From the NCBI GenBank assembly GCA_026415985.1, contig JAOAGA010000010.1, positions 1 through 23,433 on the forward strand: 23,433 bases of DNA, written 5' to 3'. This DNA comes from Pseudomonadota bacterium. GTDB lineage: Bacteria; CALINM01. The notes beneath the pieces were generated by a model. That model had not been told where the DNA came from. It was given only the letters and a program-made list of their open reading frames with translations, and did not search any database. Position numbers and translations under genes: made by a program. Below are positions 1 through 6,924 of this stretch, piece by piece. Position 1 is the stretch's first letter. Each line of letters opens with the position of its first letter.

Positions 1-132
1 CTTAATTATACCTAATACCTTAGACATAGCTTCTACCCTTTTTATACCTATGTCAAACTCTTCATATAAAATTACCTCTTCTCCTCTTTTATCTTTTAAC
101 TGGTTAATATGTCTATACCTATTTGGGTTTAC
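1..132 (-). other. Open minus-strand reading-frame fragment, possible gene remnant
   Basis: Read on the minus strand, positions 132 to 1 hold 44 sense codons and the frame leaves the window at the left edge. A TAA stop (complement of 133-135) sits directly upstream. The first ATG is only about ten codons before the edge, and no ATG, GTG or TTG lies between the stop and it. The peptide is charged and protein-like (it includes NPNRYRHINQLKDKRGEE), with codon use like the rest of the window. I do not recognise the family. It could be a decayed gene or transposase piece, the downstream part of a frameshifted gene, or a chance open frame. Confidence 0.25.
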
Positions 133-146
133 TTAGATTAAAAAAA

Positions 147-176
147 TTGACTTTCATTTCTGATTTTTAATAATAT
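147..176 (+). promoter_or_regulatory. Likely housekeeping promoter of the pyr operon
   Basis: TTGACT at 147-152 is five of six to the -35 consensus. TAATAT at 171-176 is a good -10, and the spacer is 18 bases. The predicted start of transcription is about 183-185. It lies upstream of the pyr leader and pyrR, and no other gene precedes it on this strand. Confidence 0.55.
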
Positions 177-187
177 ATTATTTCAAG

Positions 188-256
188 ATGATAAAAGAAA
201 TATTAATAACTCATTCAGAGTTAAAAACCTCCTACGGGAGGTTTTTTTATGAGTAA
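188..256 (+). CDS. Possible pyr leader peptide, 22 codons
   Basis: ATG at 188 opens a 22-codon frame ending in TAA at 254-256. It runs through both leader hairpins and overlaps the pyrR start by eight bases (the junction reads ATGAGTAA). The peptide begins MIKEILITHSEL and ends YGRFFYE. There is no Shine-Dalgarno, but the predicted transcript starts only 3-5 bases before the ATG, so translation would have to be leaderless. A ribosome on this frame would melt the hairpin that holds the pyrR ribosome binding site. It resembles in layout the translated leader of enterobacterial pyrBI, but there is no proof of translation and a frame this short can occur by chance. Confidence 0.3.
   Translation: MIKEILITHSELKTSYGRFFYE
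207..248 (+). promoter_or_regulatory. pyr leader hairpins: attenuator-like stem enclosing the pyrR Shine-Dalgarno
   Basis: Two stem-loops share base 223. The first pairs TAACTC (207-212) with GAGTTA (218-223) around a five-base loop. The second pairs AAAAACCTCC (223-232) with GGAGGTTTTT (237-246) around a TACG loop, and seven Ts at 242-248 end at the pyrR ATG. The second hairpin therefore has the form of an intrinsic terminator, and its 3' arm is also the pyrR Shine-Dalgarno (GGAGG, 237-241, seven bases from the ATG). It could control pyr expression by attenuation, by hiding the ribosome site, or both. The known Bacillus-type PyrR-binding loop sequence is not evident. Confidence 0.6.
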
Positions 257-806
257 GGCAAGAAAGGAAGTTCTTATTTTTGATGAAAACTCCTTCAAAA
301 GGGTTATTAGCAGGATTGCCAGTGAGATAATTGAAAAAAACCCTGATCTTGATAAACTTGTTCTTATAGGTATCAAAAAGGGGGGAACCTATCTTAAAGA
401 GAGAATAAAAAAAGAGATTGAAGAACGCGAAAAGGTAAGCCTGTACTCCGGAGATATAGATATAACTCTTTATCGTGATGACATCAGAAGGATAGGTTAC
501 AACCCAAAGATTGATACAACAGAGATACCCCTTAATCTAACCGACAAATATGTGGTGCTAATTGATGATGTATTGTTTACCGGCAGAACGGTTCGTGCAG
601 CGATGGATGCACTCTTTGATTTTGGCAGACCAAAAAGAATTCAGTTAGCGGTCATGGTCGATAGGGGACACAGAGAGCTTCCCATTCAGGCTGATTTTGT
701 TGGAAAAACGGTTCCAACCTCAAGAAAGGAGATTGTTGAGGTTAACTTTAAAGAGGTTCAGGGTAAAGATTGTGTAATATTGAGAGATAATAATGCAAAA
801 AGATAA
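249..806 (+). CDS. pyrR: PyrR: bifunctional pyrimidine operon regulator / uracil phosphoribosyltransferase
   Basis: A 185-residue type I phosphoribosyltransferase of normal PyrR length. The PRPP-binding loop is at about residues 102-117 (VVLIDDVLFTGRTVRAA), and the N-terminal GIKKGGTYL segment is also typical. PyrR proteins bind pyr mRNA in response to UMP/UTP and often have uracil phosphoribosyltransferase activity. It is the first gene of a pyrR-pyrB-pyrC-carA operon, so regulation of its own transcript is expected. The start is fixed by GGAGG at 237-241, which lies inside a stable hairpin, so translation probably depends on the leader fold. It overlaps pyrB by 14 bases. The family call is firm; binding to this leader is inference. 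Confidence 0.95.
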   Translation: MSKARKEVLIFDENSFKRVISRIASEIIEKNPDLDKLVLIGIKKGGTYLKERIKKEIEEREKVSLYSGDIDITLYRDDIRRIGYNPKIDTTEIPLNLTDKYVVLIDDVLFTGRTVRAAMDALFDFGRPKRIQLAVMVDRGHRELPIQADFVGKTVPTSRKEIVEVNFKEVQGKDCVILRDNNAKR

Positions 807-1746
807 TTTTAAATGGAATAGAAAAGACCTGTTAGGGACCTATGACCTTTCAAAAGAAGAGATAATCTTTCTTCTCGATACTGCAAAATCAATGGAAGAG
901 GTGCTTAACAGGGATGTTAAAAAGGTTCCCACATTAAGAGGAAAATCCTGTGTTACCCTCTTTTATGAGCCTTCTACGAGAACAAGAACCTCCTTTGAAT
1001 TGGCGGGAAAGACAAGGTCTGCTGATACAATTAATATTTCTGTATCTGCAAGCAGTGCAGTTAAAGGAGAGACCATTCTTGACAGTGTAAAAAATATTGA
1101 GGCTATGAGTGTAGACTGTGTAATTATCAGGCACAACAACTCTGGCGTTCCGCATTTTATCGCCAGAAATACAAAACTTGCGGTTATTAATGCAGGTGAT
1201 GGCTCCCATGAGCATCCAAGTCAGGCTCTGTTAGATCTCCTGACAATAAGAGATTATAAAGGAACTATCGAAGGGCTGAATATAGCAATAGTAGGAGATA
1301 TTTTACATAGCAGGGTTGCAAGGTCAAATATCTTTGCCCTCAAAAAACTTAATAATAATGTTAACCTTGTTGGTCCAAAAACCTTTGTTCCCAAAGACTT
1401 TGAAAAGTTTGGTGCAAATGTCTTTCATAATTTGGAAGAGGGGCTTTCTGGTGTGGATGTTGTAATGGTTCTCAGACTTCAGAAAGAGAGAATGGGTAAA
1501 TGTTTTTATCCAACAGAGAGAGAATATGCCAAGTTTTTCTCGGTAAACAGACAGTCCATTAAGTATGCGAAAGAAGATGCCATAATTATGCATCCCGGAC
1601 CGGTCAACAGGGGGCTTGAGATATCTTCAGATGTCTTAGACGGAGAGAAATCGGTTGTTTTAGCTCAGGTAACCCGAGGTGTAGCGGTACGAATGGCAGT
1701 CCTATATACCCTTCTTTCCGGAGGAAGATTTGAAGATAGTAATTAA
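793..1746 (+). CDS. pyrB: Aspartate carbamoyltransferase catalytic subunit
   Basis: A 317-residue ATCase catalytic chain that makes N-carbamoyl-L-aspartate from carbamoyl phosphate and aspartate, the committed step of pyrimidine synthesis. The carbamoyl-phosphate site STRTR is at residues 61-65, the mobile-loop lysine is in VKGET (K91), HPSQALLD starts at H141, and HPGPVNRG lies near the C-terminus. Length and motifs are complete. No pyrI regulatory chain follows, as in Gram-positive and many deltaproteobacterial operons, so control probably comes through PyrR. The gene overlaps pyrR by 14 bases and pyrC by 17, which suggests translational coupling. Confidence 0.97.
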   Translation: MQKDNFKWNRKDLLGTYDLSKEEIIFLLDTAKSMEEVLNRDVKKVPTLRGKSCVTLFYEPSTRTRTSFELAGKTRSADTINISVSASSAVKGETILDSVKNIEAMSVDCVIIRHNNSGVPHFIARNTKLAVINAGDGSHEHPSQALLDLLTIRDYKGTIEGLNIAIVGDILHSRVARSNIFALKKLNNNVNLVGPKTFVPKDFEKFGANVFHNLEEGLSGVDVVMVLRLQKERMGKCFYPTEREYAKFFSVNRQSIKYAKEDAIIMHPGPVNRGLEISSDVLDGEKSVVLAQVTRGVAVRMAVLYTLLSGGRFEDSN

Positions 1747-3004
1747 TAACGCTACGGTTGTTACATCTTCGGGGGTTTTCCGAAAAAATATACTTATAAA
1801 AGACTGTGTTATCTCAAAGATATCCGATAGCCCTATAAGTGAACGGGGAGCAAGCTTTGTTATTAATGATAAGGATTTGTTGGTTTTTCCCGGTTTTTTG
1901 GATATGCATACCCATTTAAGAGAGCCGGGATTTGAATATAAAGAGGATATTGAAACGGGGTTAAGATCTGCCCATTACGGTGGTTTTATCGGGGTTGCTG
2001 TAATGGCAAATACCAATCCTGTCAATGATTGTTCTACTGTAACACATTTTATGATATGCAGGGCAAAAGAAACGGGAATTCCCGTTGATTTATATCCCAT
2101 AGGTGCAATTACTAAAGGTCTTAACGGTGAGACTCTTGTGGAGATGGGAGAGCTTAGATCTGCTGGGGTTGTTGCCTTTTCGGATGATGGTAAGTCTGTA
2201 ACAAACTCTGAAATTTTAAGAAGAGCCTTTGAATATGCAGAGACCTTTAATATGCCTGTTATTTGTCATTCAGAGGAGAGTTACCTTTCTAAAGATGGTC
2301 AGATAAACGAGGGTGAGATATCACTCTTACTTGGTTTAAAGGGGATACCAAGAGAAGCAGAGATATTAGGAATTTACAGAGATTTAACCATTGCCAAACT
2401 TACCGGTGGAGCTATACATATTGCCCATGTTAGCACAAAGGAAGGTGTTGAGTTAATAAGAAAGTTTAAAAAAGAAGGACTATCCGTTACCTGTGAAACC
2501 TGTCCCCAATACTTTACTCTAACTGAAAAGGAAGTTTTAGGTTATAATACCTTTGCCAAGATAAATCCACCTCTCAGAACAGAGGAGGATAGGTTAGCGG
2601 TGATTGAAGGACTCAGGGATGGGACAATAGATGTGATAGCATCAGACCATGCGCCTCATCATCTTGATGAAAAGAATTGTGAGTTCCAGAACGCCTCTTT
2701 CGGAATGATTGGATTAGAAACTATGGTTCCTTTATGTTTGGAACTTGTAAGAATGGGAATCCTCGATTTTAAAGATCTGGCAGAAAAGCTTTCGAGGAGA
2801 CCTCACAGAATATTAAATTTGAATTCGCCTAAAATAAAAGAAGGGGAGCCTGCAAATCTTACAATTATTGACCCCCATTTTGAGTGGGAAGTAAATGAGA
2901 AGACGATTCACTCTAAAAGTATAAATACACCTTTTCTGAATAAGAAATTACAGGGTAAAGCAAAATATGTAATAAAAGGAGGAGAAGCCTTTGAGCTTTT
3001 TTAA
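1730..3004 (+). CDS. pyrC: Dihydroorotase, class I
   Basis: A 424-residue class I (PyrC type of Bacillus/Aquifex) zinc dihydroorotase that cyclises carbamoyl aspartate to dihydroorotate. Metal-site motifs are intact: [10 protein letters not shown] (H60, H62), SDDGKSV (D152/D153), H180 in VICHSEE, H233 in IAHVSTKEG and D306 in ASDHAPHH. Substrate motif MANTNPV is at about 92-98. The start is TTG at 1730, supported by GGAGG at 1720-1724 five bases upstream and by the natural N-terminus ([11 protein letters not shown]). It overlaps pyrB by 17 bases and carA by 14. Some class I enzymes act with PyrB in a complex; nothing here speaks to that directly. Confidence 0.96.
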   Translation: MKIVINNATVVTSSGVFRKNILIKDCVISKISDSPISERGASFVINDKDLLVFPGFLDMHTHLREPGFEYKEDIETGLRSAHYGGFIGVAVMANTNPVNDCSTVTHFMICRAKETGIPVDLYPIGAITKGLNGETLVEMGELRSAGVVAFSDDGKSVTNSEILRRAFEYAETFNMPVICHSEESYLSKDGQINEGEISLLLGLKGIPREAEILGIYRDLTIAKLTGGAIHIAHVSTKEGVELIRKFKKEGLSVTCETCPQYFTLTEKEVLGYNTFAKINPPLRTEEDRLAVIEGLRDGTIDVIASDHAPHHLDEKNCEFQNASFGMIGLETMVPLCLELVRMGILDFKDLAEKLSRRPHRILNLNSPKIKEGEPANLTIIDPHFEWEVNEKTIHSKSINTPFLNKKLQGKAKYVIKGGEAFELF

Positions 3005-4124
3005 TAAAAAAAAGGCGGTACTTATTTTAAAAGACGGAAGGGTTTTTAACGGTTTTAACTTTGGTGCAGAAGGTGAAACAGGTGGAGAGGTAGTCTTTAC
3101 TACATCAATGTGTGGTTATCAGGAGATACTCACTGATCCGTCTTATGATAAACAGATAGTTTGTATGACCTACCCTCAGATTGGCAACTATGGCATTAAT
3201 GAGGAAGATATGGAATCAAGGATGCCCTTTGTGGCAGGTTTTGTTGTCAAAGAGTATCAAAACCAGCCAAGTAATTACAGAAGCAAGGGCAGGCTTGAGG
3301 ATTTCCTGAAAAGACATAATATTGTCGGGATAGAAGGGATTGATACAAGAGCCTTAACCGCCCATCTAAGAGAGAAGGGTGCAATGAACGGTTTTATATC
3401 AACGGTGGATTTCAATCGGGATAGTCTTCTTGAAAAGGTCTCTAAGATACCTTCAATGGCGGGCCTTGATCTGGTAAGGAATGTCAGCATTGATAAACCC
3501 TATGAATGGAAACAGGCCTTATGGAGTCTTGAGAGAGGATATGATGAAAGAGGAGATGGTAAGTATTTTATTGTTGCCTATGATTACGGTATTAAGTTTA
3601 ATATTCTGAGAAATCTTGTGAGTGCGGGATTCAGAGTGCTTGTGGTTCCTGCAGATTTCCCTGCTGAGGAAGTTTTAAAGATGAACCCCGATGGGGTTTT
3701 TCTTTCAAATGGCCCCGGAGATCCGGAGCCGGTAAAGTACGCCATAGAAAATGTTAAAAAACTTGTCAACAAAAAACCTATATTTGGCATATGTTTGGGT
3801 CATCAGATTTTAGGATTAGCATTAGGAGGGAAAACCTTTAAACTCAAGTTCGGACATAGAGGCGGGAATCAACCTGTCAAAGATTTGACTACAGGCAAAG
3901 TGGAGGTAACATCTCAGAATCACGGCTTTGCAGTAGACATAGATTCTCTTGGCGGAAAGGCAGAGGTTACCCACATAAACCTCAATGATAATACCGTTGA
4001 AGGGCTCAGGCATAAGGAATATCCGCTTTTTTCTGTTCAGTATCACCCTGAGGCTTCTCCCGGTCCTCATGATGCTTCCTATTTATTTAAGAGATTCTAT
4101 GACTTGATAGAGAGTTTCAGATAG
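2991..4124 (+). CDS. carA: Carbamoyl-phosphate synthase small (glutaminase) subunit
   Basis: A 377-residue CarA that hydrolyses glutamine and passes ammonia to CarB for carbamoyl phosphate synthesis. The N-terminal CPSase_sm_chain domain has [12 protein letters not shown] (41-52). The class I glutamine amidotransferase domain carries the triad Cys268 (GICLGHQ), His352 and Glu354 ([10 protein letters not shown]). The start is TTG at 2991 with AGGAGG at 2977-2982. It closes the recognisable pyrimidine operon. The large subunit gene carB, often directly downstream in similar operons, is not found in the window; the next gene is unrelated, so carB must lie elsewhere. Confidence 0.97.
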   Translation: MSFFNKKKAVLILKDGRVFNGFNFGAEGETGGEVVFTTSMCGYQEILTDPSYDKQIVCMTYPQIGNYGINEEDMESRMPFVAGFVVKEYQNQPSNYRSKGRLEDFLKRHNIVGIEGIDTRALTAHLREKGAMNGFISTVDFNRDSLLEKVSKIPSMAGLDLVRNVSIDKPYEWKQALWSLERGYDERGDGKYFIVAYDYGIKFNILRNLVSAGFRVLVVPADFPAEEVLKMNPDGVFLSNGPGDPEPVKYAIENVKKLVNKKPIFGICLGHQILGLALGGKTFKLKFGHRGGNQPVKDLTTGKVEVTSQNHGFAVDIDSLGGKAEVTHINLNDNTVEGLRHKEYPLFSVQYHPEASPGPHDASYLFKRFYDLIESFR

Positions 4125-4128
4125 GAAG

Positions 4129-5289
4129 ATGGCTCAGTATAATCTGGTTTTAATAGGGGAATCAGATTTTACAGGTTTTTTTGCCGAAACTTTTAAAAAT
4201 CATTTAAGTTTGTTCGTTGTAAAAAACTCTAATTTTAAAAAAGGTTTTTCTGCACAATGTTTTCCCAGTAAATCTTTTATACCGGACGGTACGGAAACTG
4301 CCTCCGCCTATGGTCAGGTATGTTCTGACTTTTTCAGGATTGATTTGATACATAATCTGAATCTATTAACCCTTTTTTTTGATAGGGATTTGAGGTGTAA
4401 CAAGGATCTTCTTGATAGCTTTGTAATAAAATCGGCAGAGTATTTTGAAGTTCTAAACAATATAATAATTGAAAACTATCCTAAGGGATTAACGGGGTTA
4501 TTTTTTAAAAGACCATTATATTTTCTGAAGAATTATAAATTATTGGCTAACCTGATAAAAAACAATCCCTGTCCTACGGAAGAGTTCAAGATCTTTATGA
4601 GCGGGTTATCCTCTTTTTTCGCTCCGGGAGAAAAAAACTATAATTACTATAAGTTTTATTTATTGTTTTCTTTATTAAACAAAGAGGTTTATAAAATTAC
4701 AGATAAAACCGATAGTTTGAAAAATATTGACTCAATGGATAATGATACACTATCTGAGATAAGCTATGAGAAGACAAGATGGAAGGTTGTTTTTCATAAA
4801 GACGTTATATATGCAGATTTTATTGTAAGCGCAGTTACACCGCATATTTTTTCATTTAATGCGGTAAAGACTCCCTTTCGAACCGATTATGATCATATTT
4901 TCTACGAATTTTTTATAGATGAGATAGAGCTACCGGAACCGATGCTGGAGGAACTTGTTTTTGTAGACAAAAAAGGTCGAGAATATCTTGCCGTCAAAAG
5001 GAATAATACTTTGACCATATACTCACCGGGTAATATTGATGTAGTTCCGCAGGTAAATTTAATAGAACCATTTGTTGAACAATTTGTTCCATATCTTGAT
5101 CTTGATAAAAACATTCTGGTAAGGCCTACGGTTACTCCATACCATAAAAAGGAGAAGTTCAGAAGATTTAGAGATAAAAGAAGTTTTTATTTTCCGAAAT
5201 CTTATGACTTTCCCTACTATGGCGTTGACGGCGAGATATTATACAGAAATAAGCTAAGGGATATAATATGGAAAAAGTTTTTGTCCTGA
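4129..5289 (+). CDS. Unknown protein, weakly like amine oxidase/phytoene desaturase flavoproteins
   Basis: A 386-residue soluble protein that I cannot place with certainty. Its N-terminus (YNLVLIGESDFTGFFAE) has the position and hydrophobic strand of a Rossmann dinucleotide site but not the GxGxxG pattern. A later segment, YADFIVSAVTPHIFSF (about 227-242), resembles the 'ad-xVI-s-xxP' stretch of NAD(P)/FAD-dependent desaturase-like enzymes. The C-terminus (KSYDFPYYGVDGEILYRNK) resembles the region where those proteins close over FAD. These likenesses are by eye and weak. It starts four bases after carA and overlaps the CcsA-like gene by 22 bases, so it may belong functionally with the cytochrome-assembly-like pair. 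It may be a degenerate non-catalytic flavoprotein fold or something unrelated. Confidence 0.6.
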   Translation: MAQYNLVLIGESDFTGFFAETFKNHLSLFVVKNSNFKKGFSAQCFPSKSFIPDGTETASAYGQVCSDFFRIDLIHNLNLLTLFFDRDLRCNKDLLDSFVIKSAEYFEVLNNIIIENYPKGLTGLFFKRPLYFLKNYKLLANLIKNNPCPTEEFKIFMSGLSSFFAPGEKNYNYYKFYLLFSLLNKEVYKITDKTDSLKNIDSMDNDTLSEISYEKTRWKVVFHKDVIYADFIVSAVTPHIFSFNAVKTPFRTDYDHIFYEFFIDEIELPEPMLEELVFVDKKGREYLAVKRNNTLTIYSPGNIDVVPQVNLIEPFVEQFVPYLDLDKNILVRPTVTPYHKKEKFRRFRDKRSFYFPKSYDFPYYGVDGEILYRNKLRDIIWKKFLS

Positions 5290-5966
5290 TCTCAATCTTT
5301 TTTGTGATTTACCTAATCTTTTTTAAAAGGTTAAGAATCTTTGAGATTCTTACTGTTCTGTCAACATTAATACTTCTTCTGATTGTAGGAATCAGATATA
5401 AACATTTTCCTGTTGTAGGGCTATTTGAGACCCTTAATTTCTATGCCCTGTCCTTAATCTTGATTTACTTTATATGGGGGACAGAGGATAAAAAAATATC
5501 TAATTTAGTGTATATTGTATCATTAGTGCTATATTCATTATCTTTATTTGGTAAGCCCTTTACATCGCCCTTTGTTTCTGATTCTCTGAACACATTACTT
5601 TTTCCGGTCCATGTTGCCTTTTCTTTTATAAGTTATGCCTTTTTTACGCTTTCTTTTTTATATGCCCTTTCAGATAGGGAGACAGACAGGGTATTAAGGC
5701 TTAACTATTTGGGATTTATTACCTATACAATAGGTCTCTGGTCGGGTGGTATCTGGGCCTTTAAAGCCTGGGGTGTCTATTTTCTCTACGGTATGAAAGA
5801 AATTTTTTCTTTTGTGATCTGGATATACTATAGCGGGATTATACACCTGAAATATTCTAACAACAGAAAGCTGATTAATATAGCAACAATTGTTGGTTTT
5901 GCAATAGTTATATTTACCTATTTAGGTATAGGGCTTTTTATGAGAAATACTCACTCTTTGAGGTAG
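5268..5966 (+). CDS. CcsA-like cytochrome c assembly membrane protein with degenerate WWD motif
   Basis: A 232-residue polytopic membrane protein with about seven or eight hydrophobic segments, matching the CcsA/HemX family that handles heme for periplasmic cytochrome c maturation (System II). Family landmarks are GLFETLNFYA (51-60), H115 in FPVHVAFSFISYAFF, and H193 in IIHLKY. The tryptophan-rich heme segment aligns as WAFKAWGVYFLYGMKE (163-178). In ordinary CcsA this reads like WAxxxWGxYWxWDPKE, so W163 and W168 remain but the second half, including the Trp-Asp-Pro, is lost. Start ATG follows AAGGG (5256-5260). It is followed by a ResB-like gene. A role in heme delivery is family inference; the motif loss makes ordinary function uncertain. 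Confidence 0.8.
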   Translation: MEKVFVLISIFFVIYLIFFKRLRIFEILTVLSTLILLLIVGIRYKHFPVVGLFETLNFYALSLILIYFIWGTEDKKISNLVYIVSLVLYSLSLFGKPFTSPFVSDSLNTLLFPVHVAFSFISYAFFTLSFLYALSDRETDRVLRLNYLGFITYTIGLWSGGIWAFKAWGVYFLYGMKEIFSFVIWIYYSGIIHLKYSNNRKLINIATIVGFAIVIFTYLGIGLFMRNTHSLR

Positions 5967-5969
5967 TCT

Positions 5970-6908
5970 ATGGATAAGATAAAAAAAATATTGTTAGATA
6001 TAAATTATAGCTTCTATGCCCTTGTTCTGGCTTCGTTTTTTTGCATTCTCGGTTCATTTATAGTTTATTTCAATCCTAAACTTTATAATACCATAGACTA
6101 TAAGGCACTTTTTAAATGGCTTTATTATAATCAGTCAATAAAAAACTTTTGGTTATACCTTGTGACCATAATTTTTGTTTATCTTGGCATATCGGGTTTT
6201 TATTGTTTAATCTATGATTTTAAGAGAAAAAATATATTTACTTTAATTTTTCATCTGTCTTTTTTATTGATTCTTGTAGCCCATTTAATAAACTCTATCT
6301 ATTTTTATAAAGTTTCGGATTATATTATTCCGGAGGGCGTGCCTAAAACAATCAATCTTCCTGAATCGGATAAACCAATCAGAGTCTTTCTTGATAAATT
6401 AAACTATGATATTACAAATGAAGGCTTTATAAAAAATTTAAAGGCAGATCTGATATACTTAGAAAAGGATGAGCAGAAAAGCGGTAAGATAAGTATAAAC
6501 AATCCGCTAAAAATAGAAGGAAAATATTTAATTTTAAAGCAGGCATCACCATTTTTGAGGTCTATTACCTTCAAACTGAGAAGTGAAGAAAGACTTATCA
6601 TACCGGTGCTTACTCCGGAAGGCCCCTTTAACATTGATGGTGTCTTGTTTCAGTTTTTAGCCCATAATGAAGATATGTCAGCCTTTAAGGTTCTTGTTAT
6701 TGATGGAGACAAAAAGGAGACAATGATCTGGTCTTTGGGGCAGAATGTTAATATAAAAGGTCAGAGCTATACTATTACTCAAATAATACCTGACACCATA
6801 GGTTCGATCGTGGTGGATATTGTTTATGACCCGTCAGTTTACTTAATCTTTTTTGCATCAACGCTCTTTGTTTTTACTTCTGTAATAAGATTTTTTGAGA
6901 AGGGTTAG
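5970..6908 (+). CDS. ResB-like (Ccs1) cytochrome c biogenesis protein, short form
   Basis: A 312-residue membrane protein with three N-terminal transmembrane segments (about 13-35, 58-82 and 90-112), an extracytoplasmic domain of about 170 residues, and a C-terminal segment (about 287-306). The FHLSFLLILVAHLINSIYF segment followed by IIPEGVPKTINLPES matches the ResB pattern of a third helix leading into a beta-rich periplasmic domain. ResB partners CcsA in System II cytochrome c assembly. It is shorter than Bacillus ResB (over 500 residues), comparable to short forms seen in deltaproteobacteria-like genomes. GAGG at 5960-5963 overlaps the upstream stop and sets the ATG, implying coupling to the CcsA-like gene. 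No CXXCH cytochrome is encoded in the window. Confidence 0.7.
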   Translation: MDKIKKILLDINYSFYALVLASFFCILGSFIVYFNPKLYNTIDYKALFKWLYYNQSIKNFWLYLVTIIFVYLGISGFYCLIYDFKRKNIFTLIFHLSFLLILVAHLINSIYFYKVSDYIIPEGVPKTINLPESDKPIRVFLDKLNYDITNEGFIKNLKADLIYLEKDEQKSGKISINNPLKIEGKYLILKQASPFLRSITFKLRSEERLIIPVLTPEGPFNIDGVLFQFLAHNEDMSAFKVLVIDGDKKETMIWSLGQNVNIKGQSYTITQIIPDTIGSIVVDIVYDPSVYLIFFASTLFVFTSVIRFFEKG

Positions 6909-6924
6909 CGGTCGGTAATATCAA

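Noticed and set aside
207-248. Standard Bacillus-type PyrR antiterminator loop
   Set aside because: The conserved purine-rich binding-loop sequence of that family is not seen, although hairpins are present.
934-1593. Minus-strand open frames of 89-93 codons within pyrB
   Set aside because: They lie opposite a fully conserved pyrB and show no family motif; they are shadows of its codon pattern. The same holds for the minus-strand frames inside carA, ruvB, yebC and the membrane protein genes.
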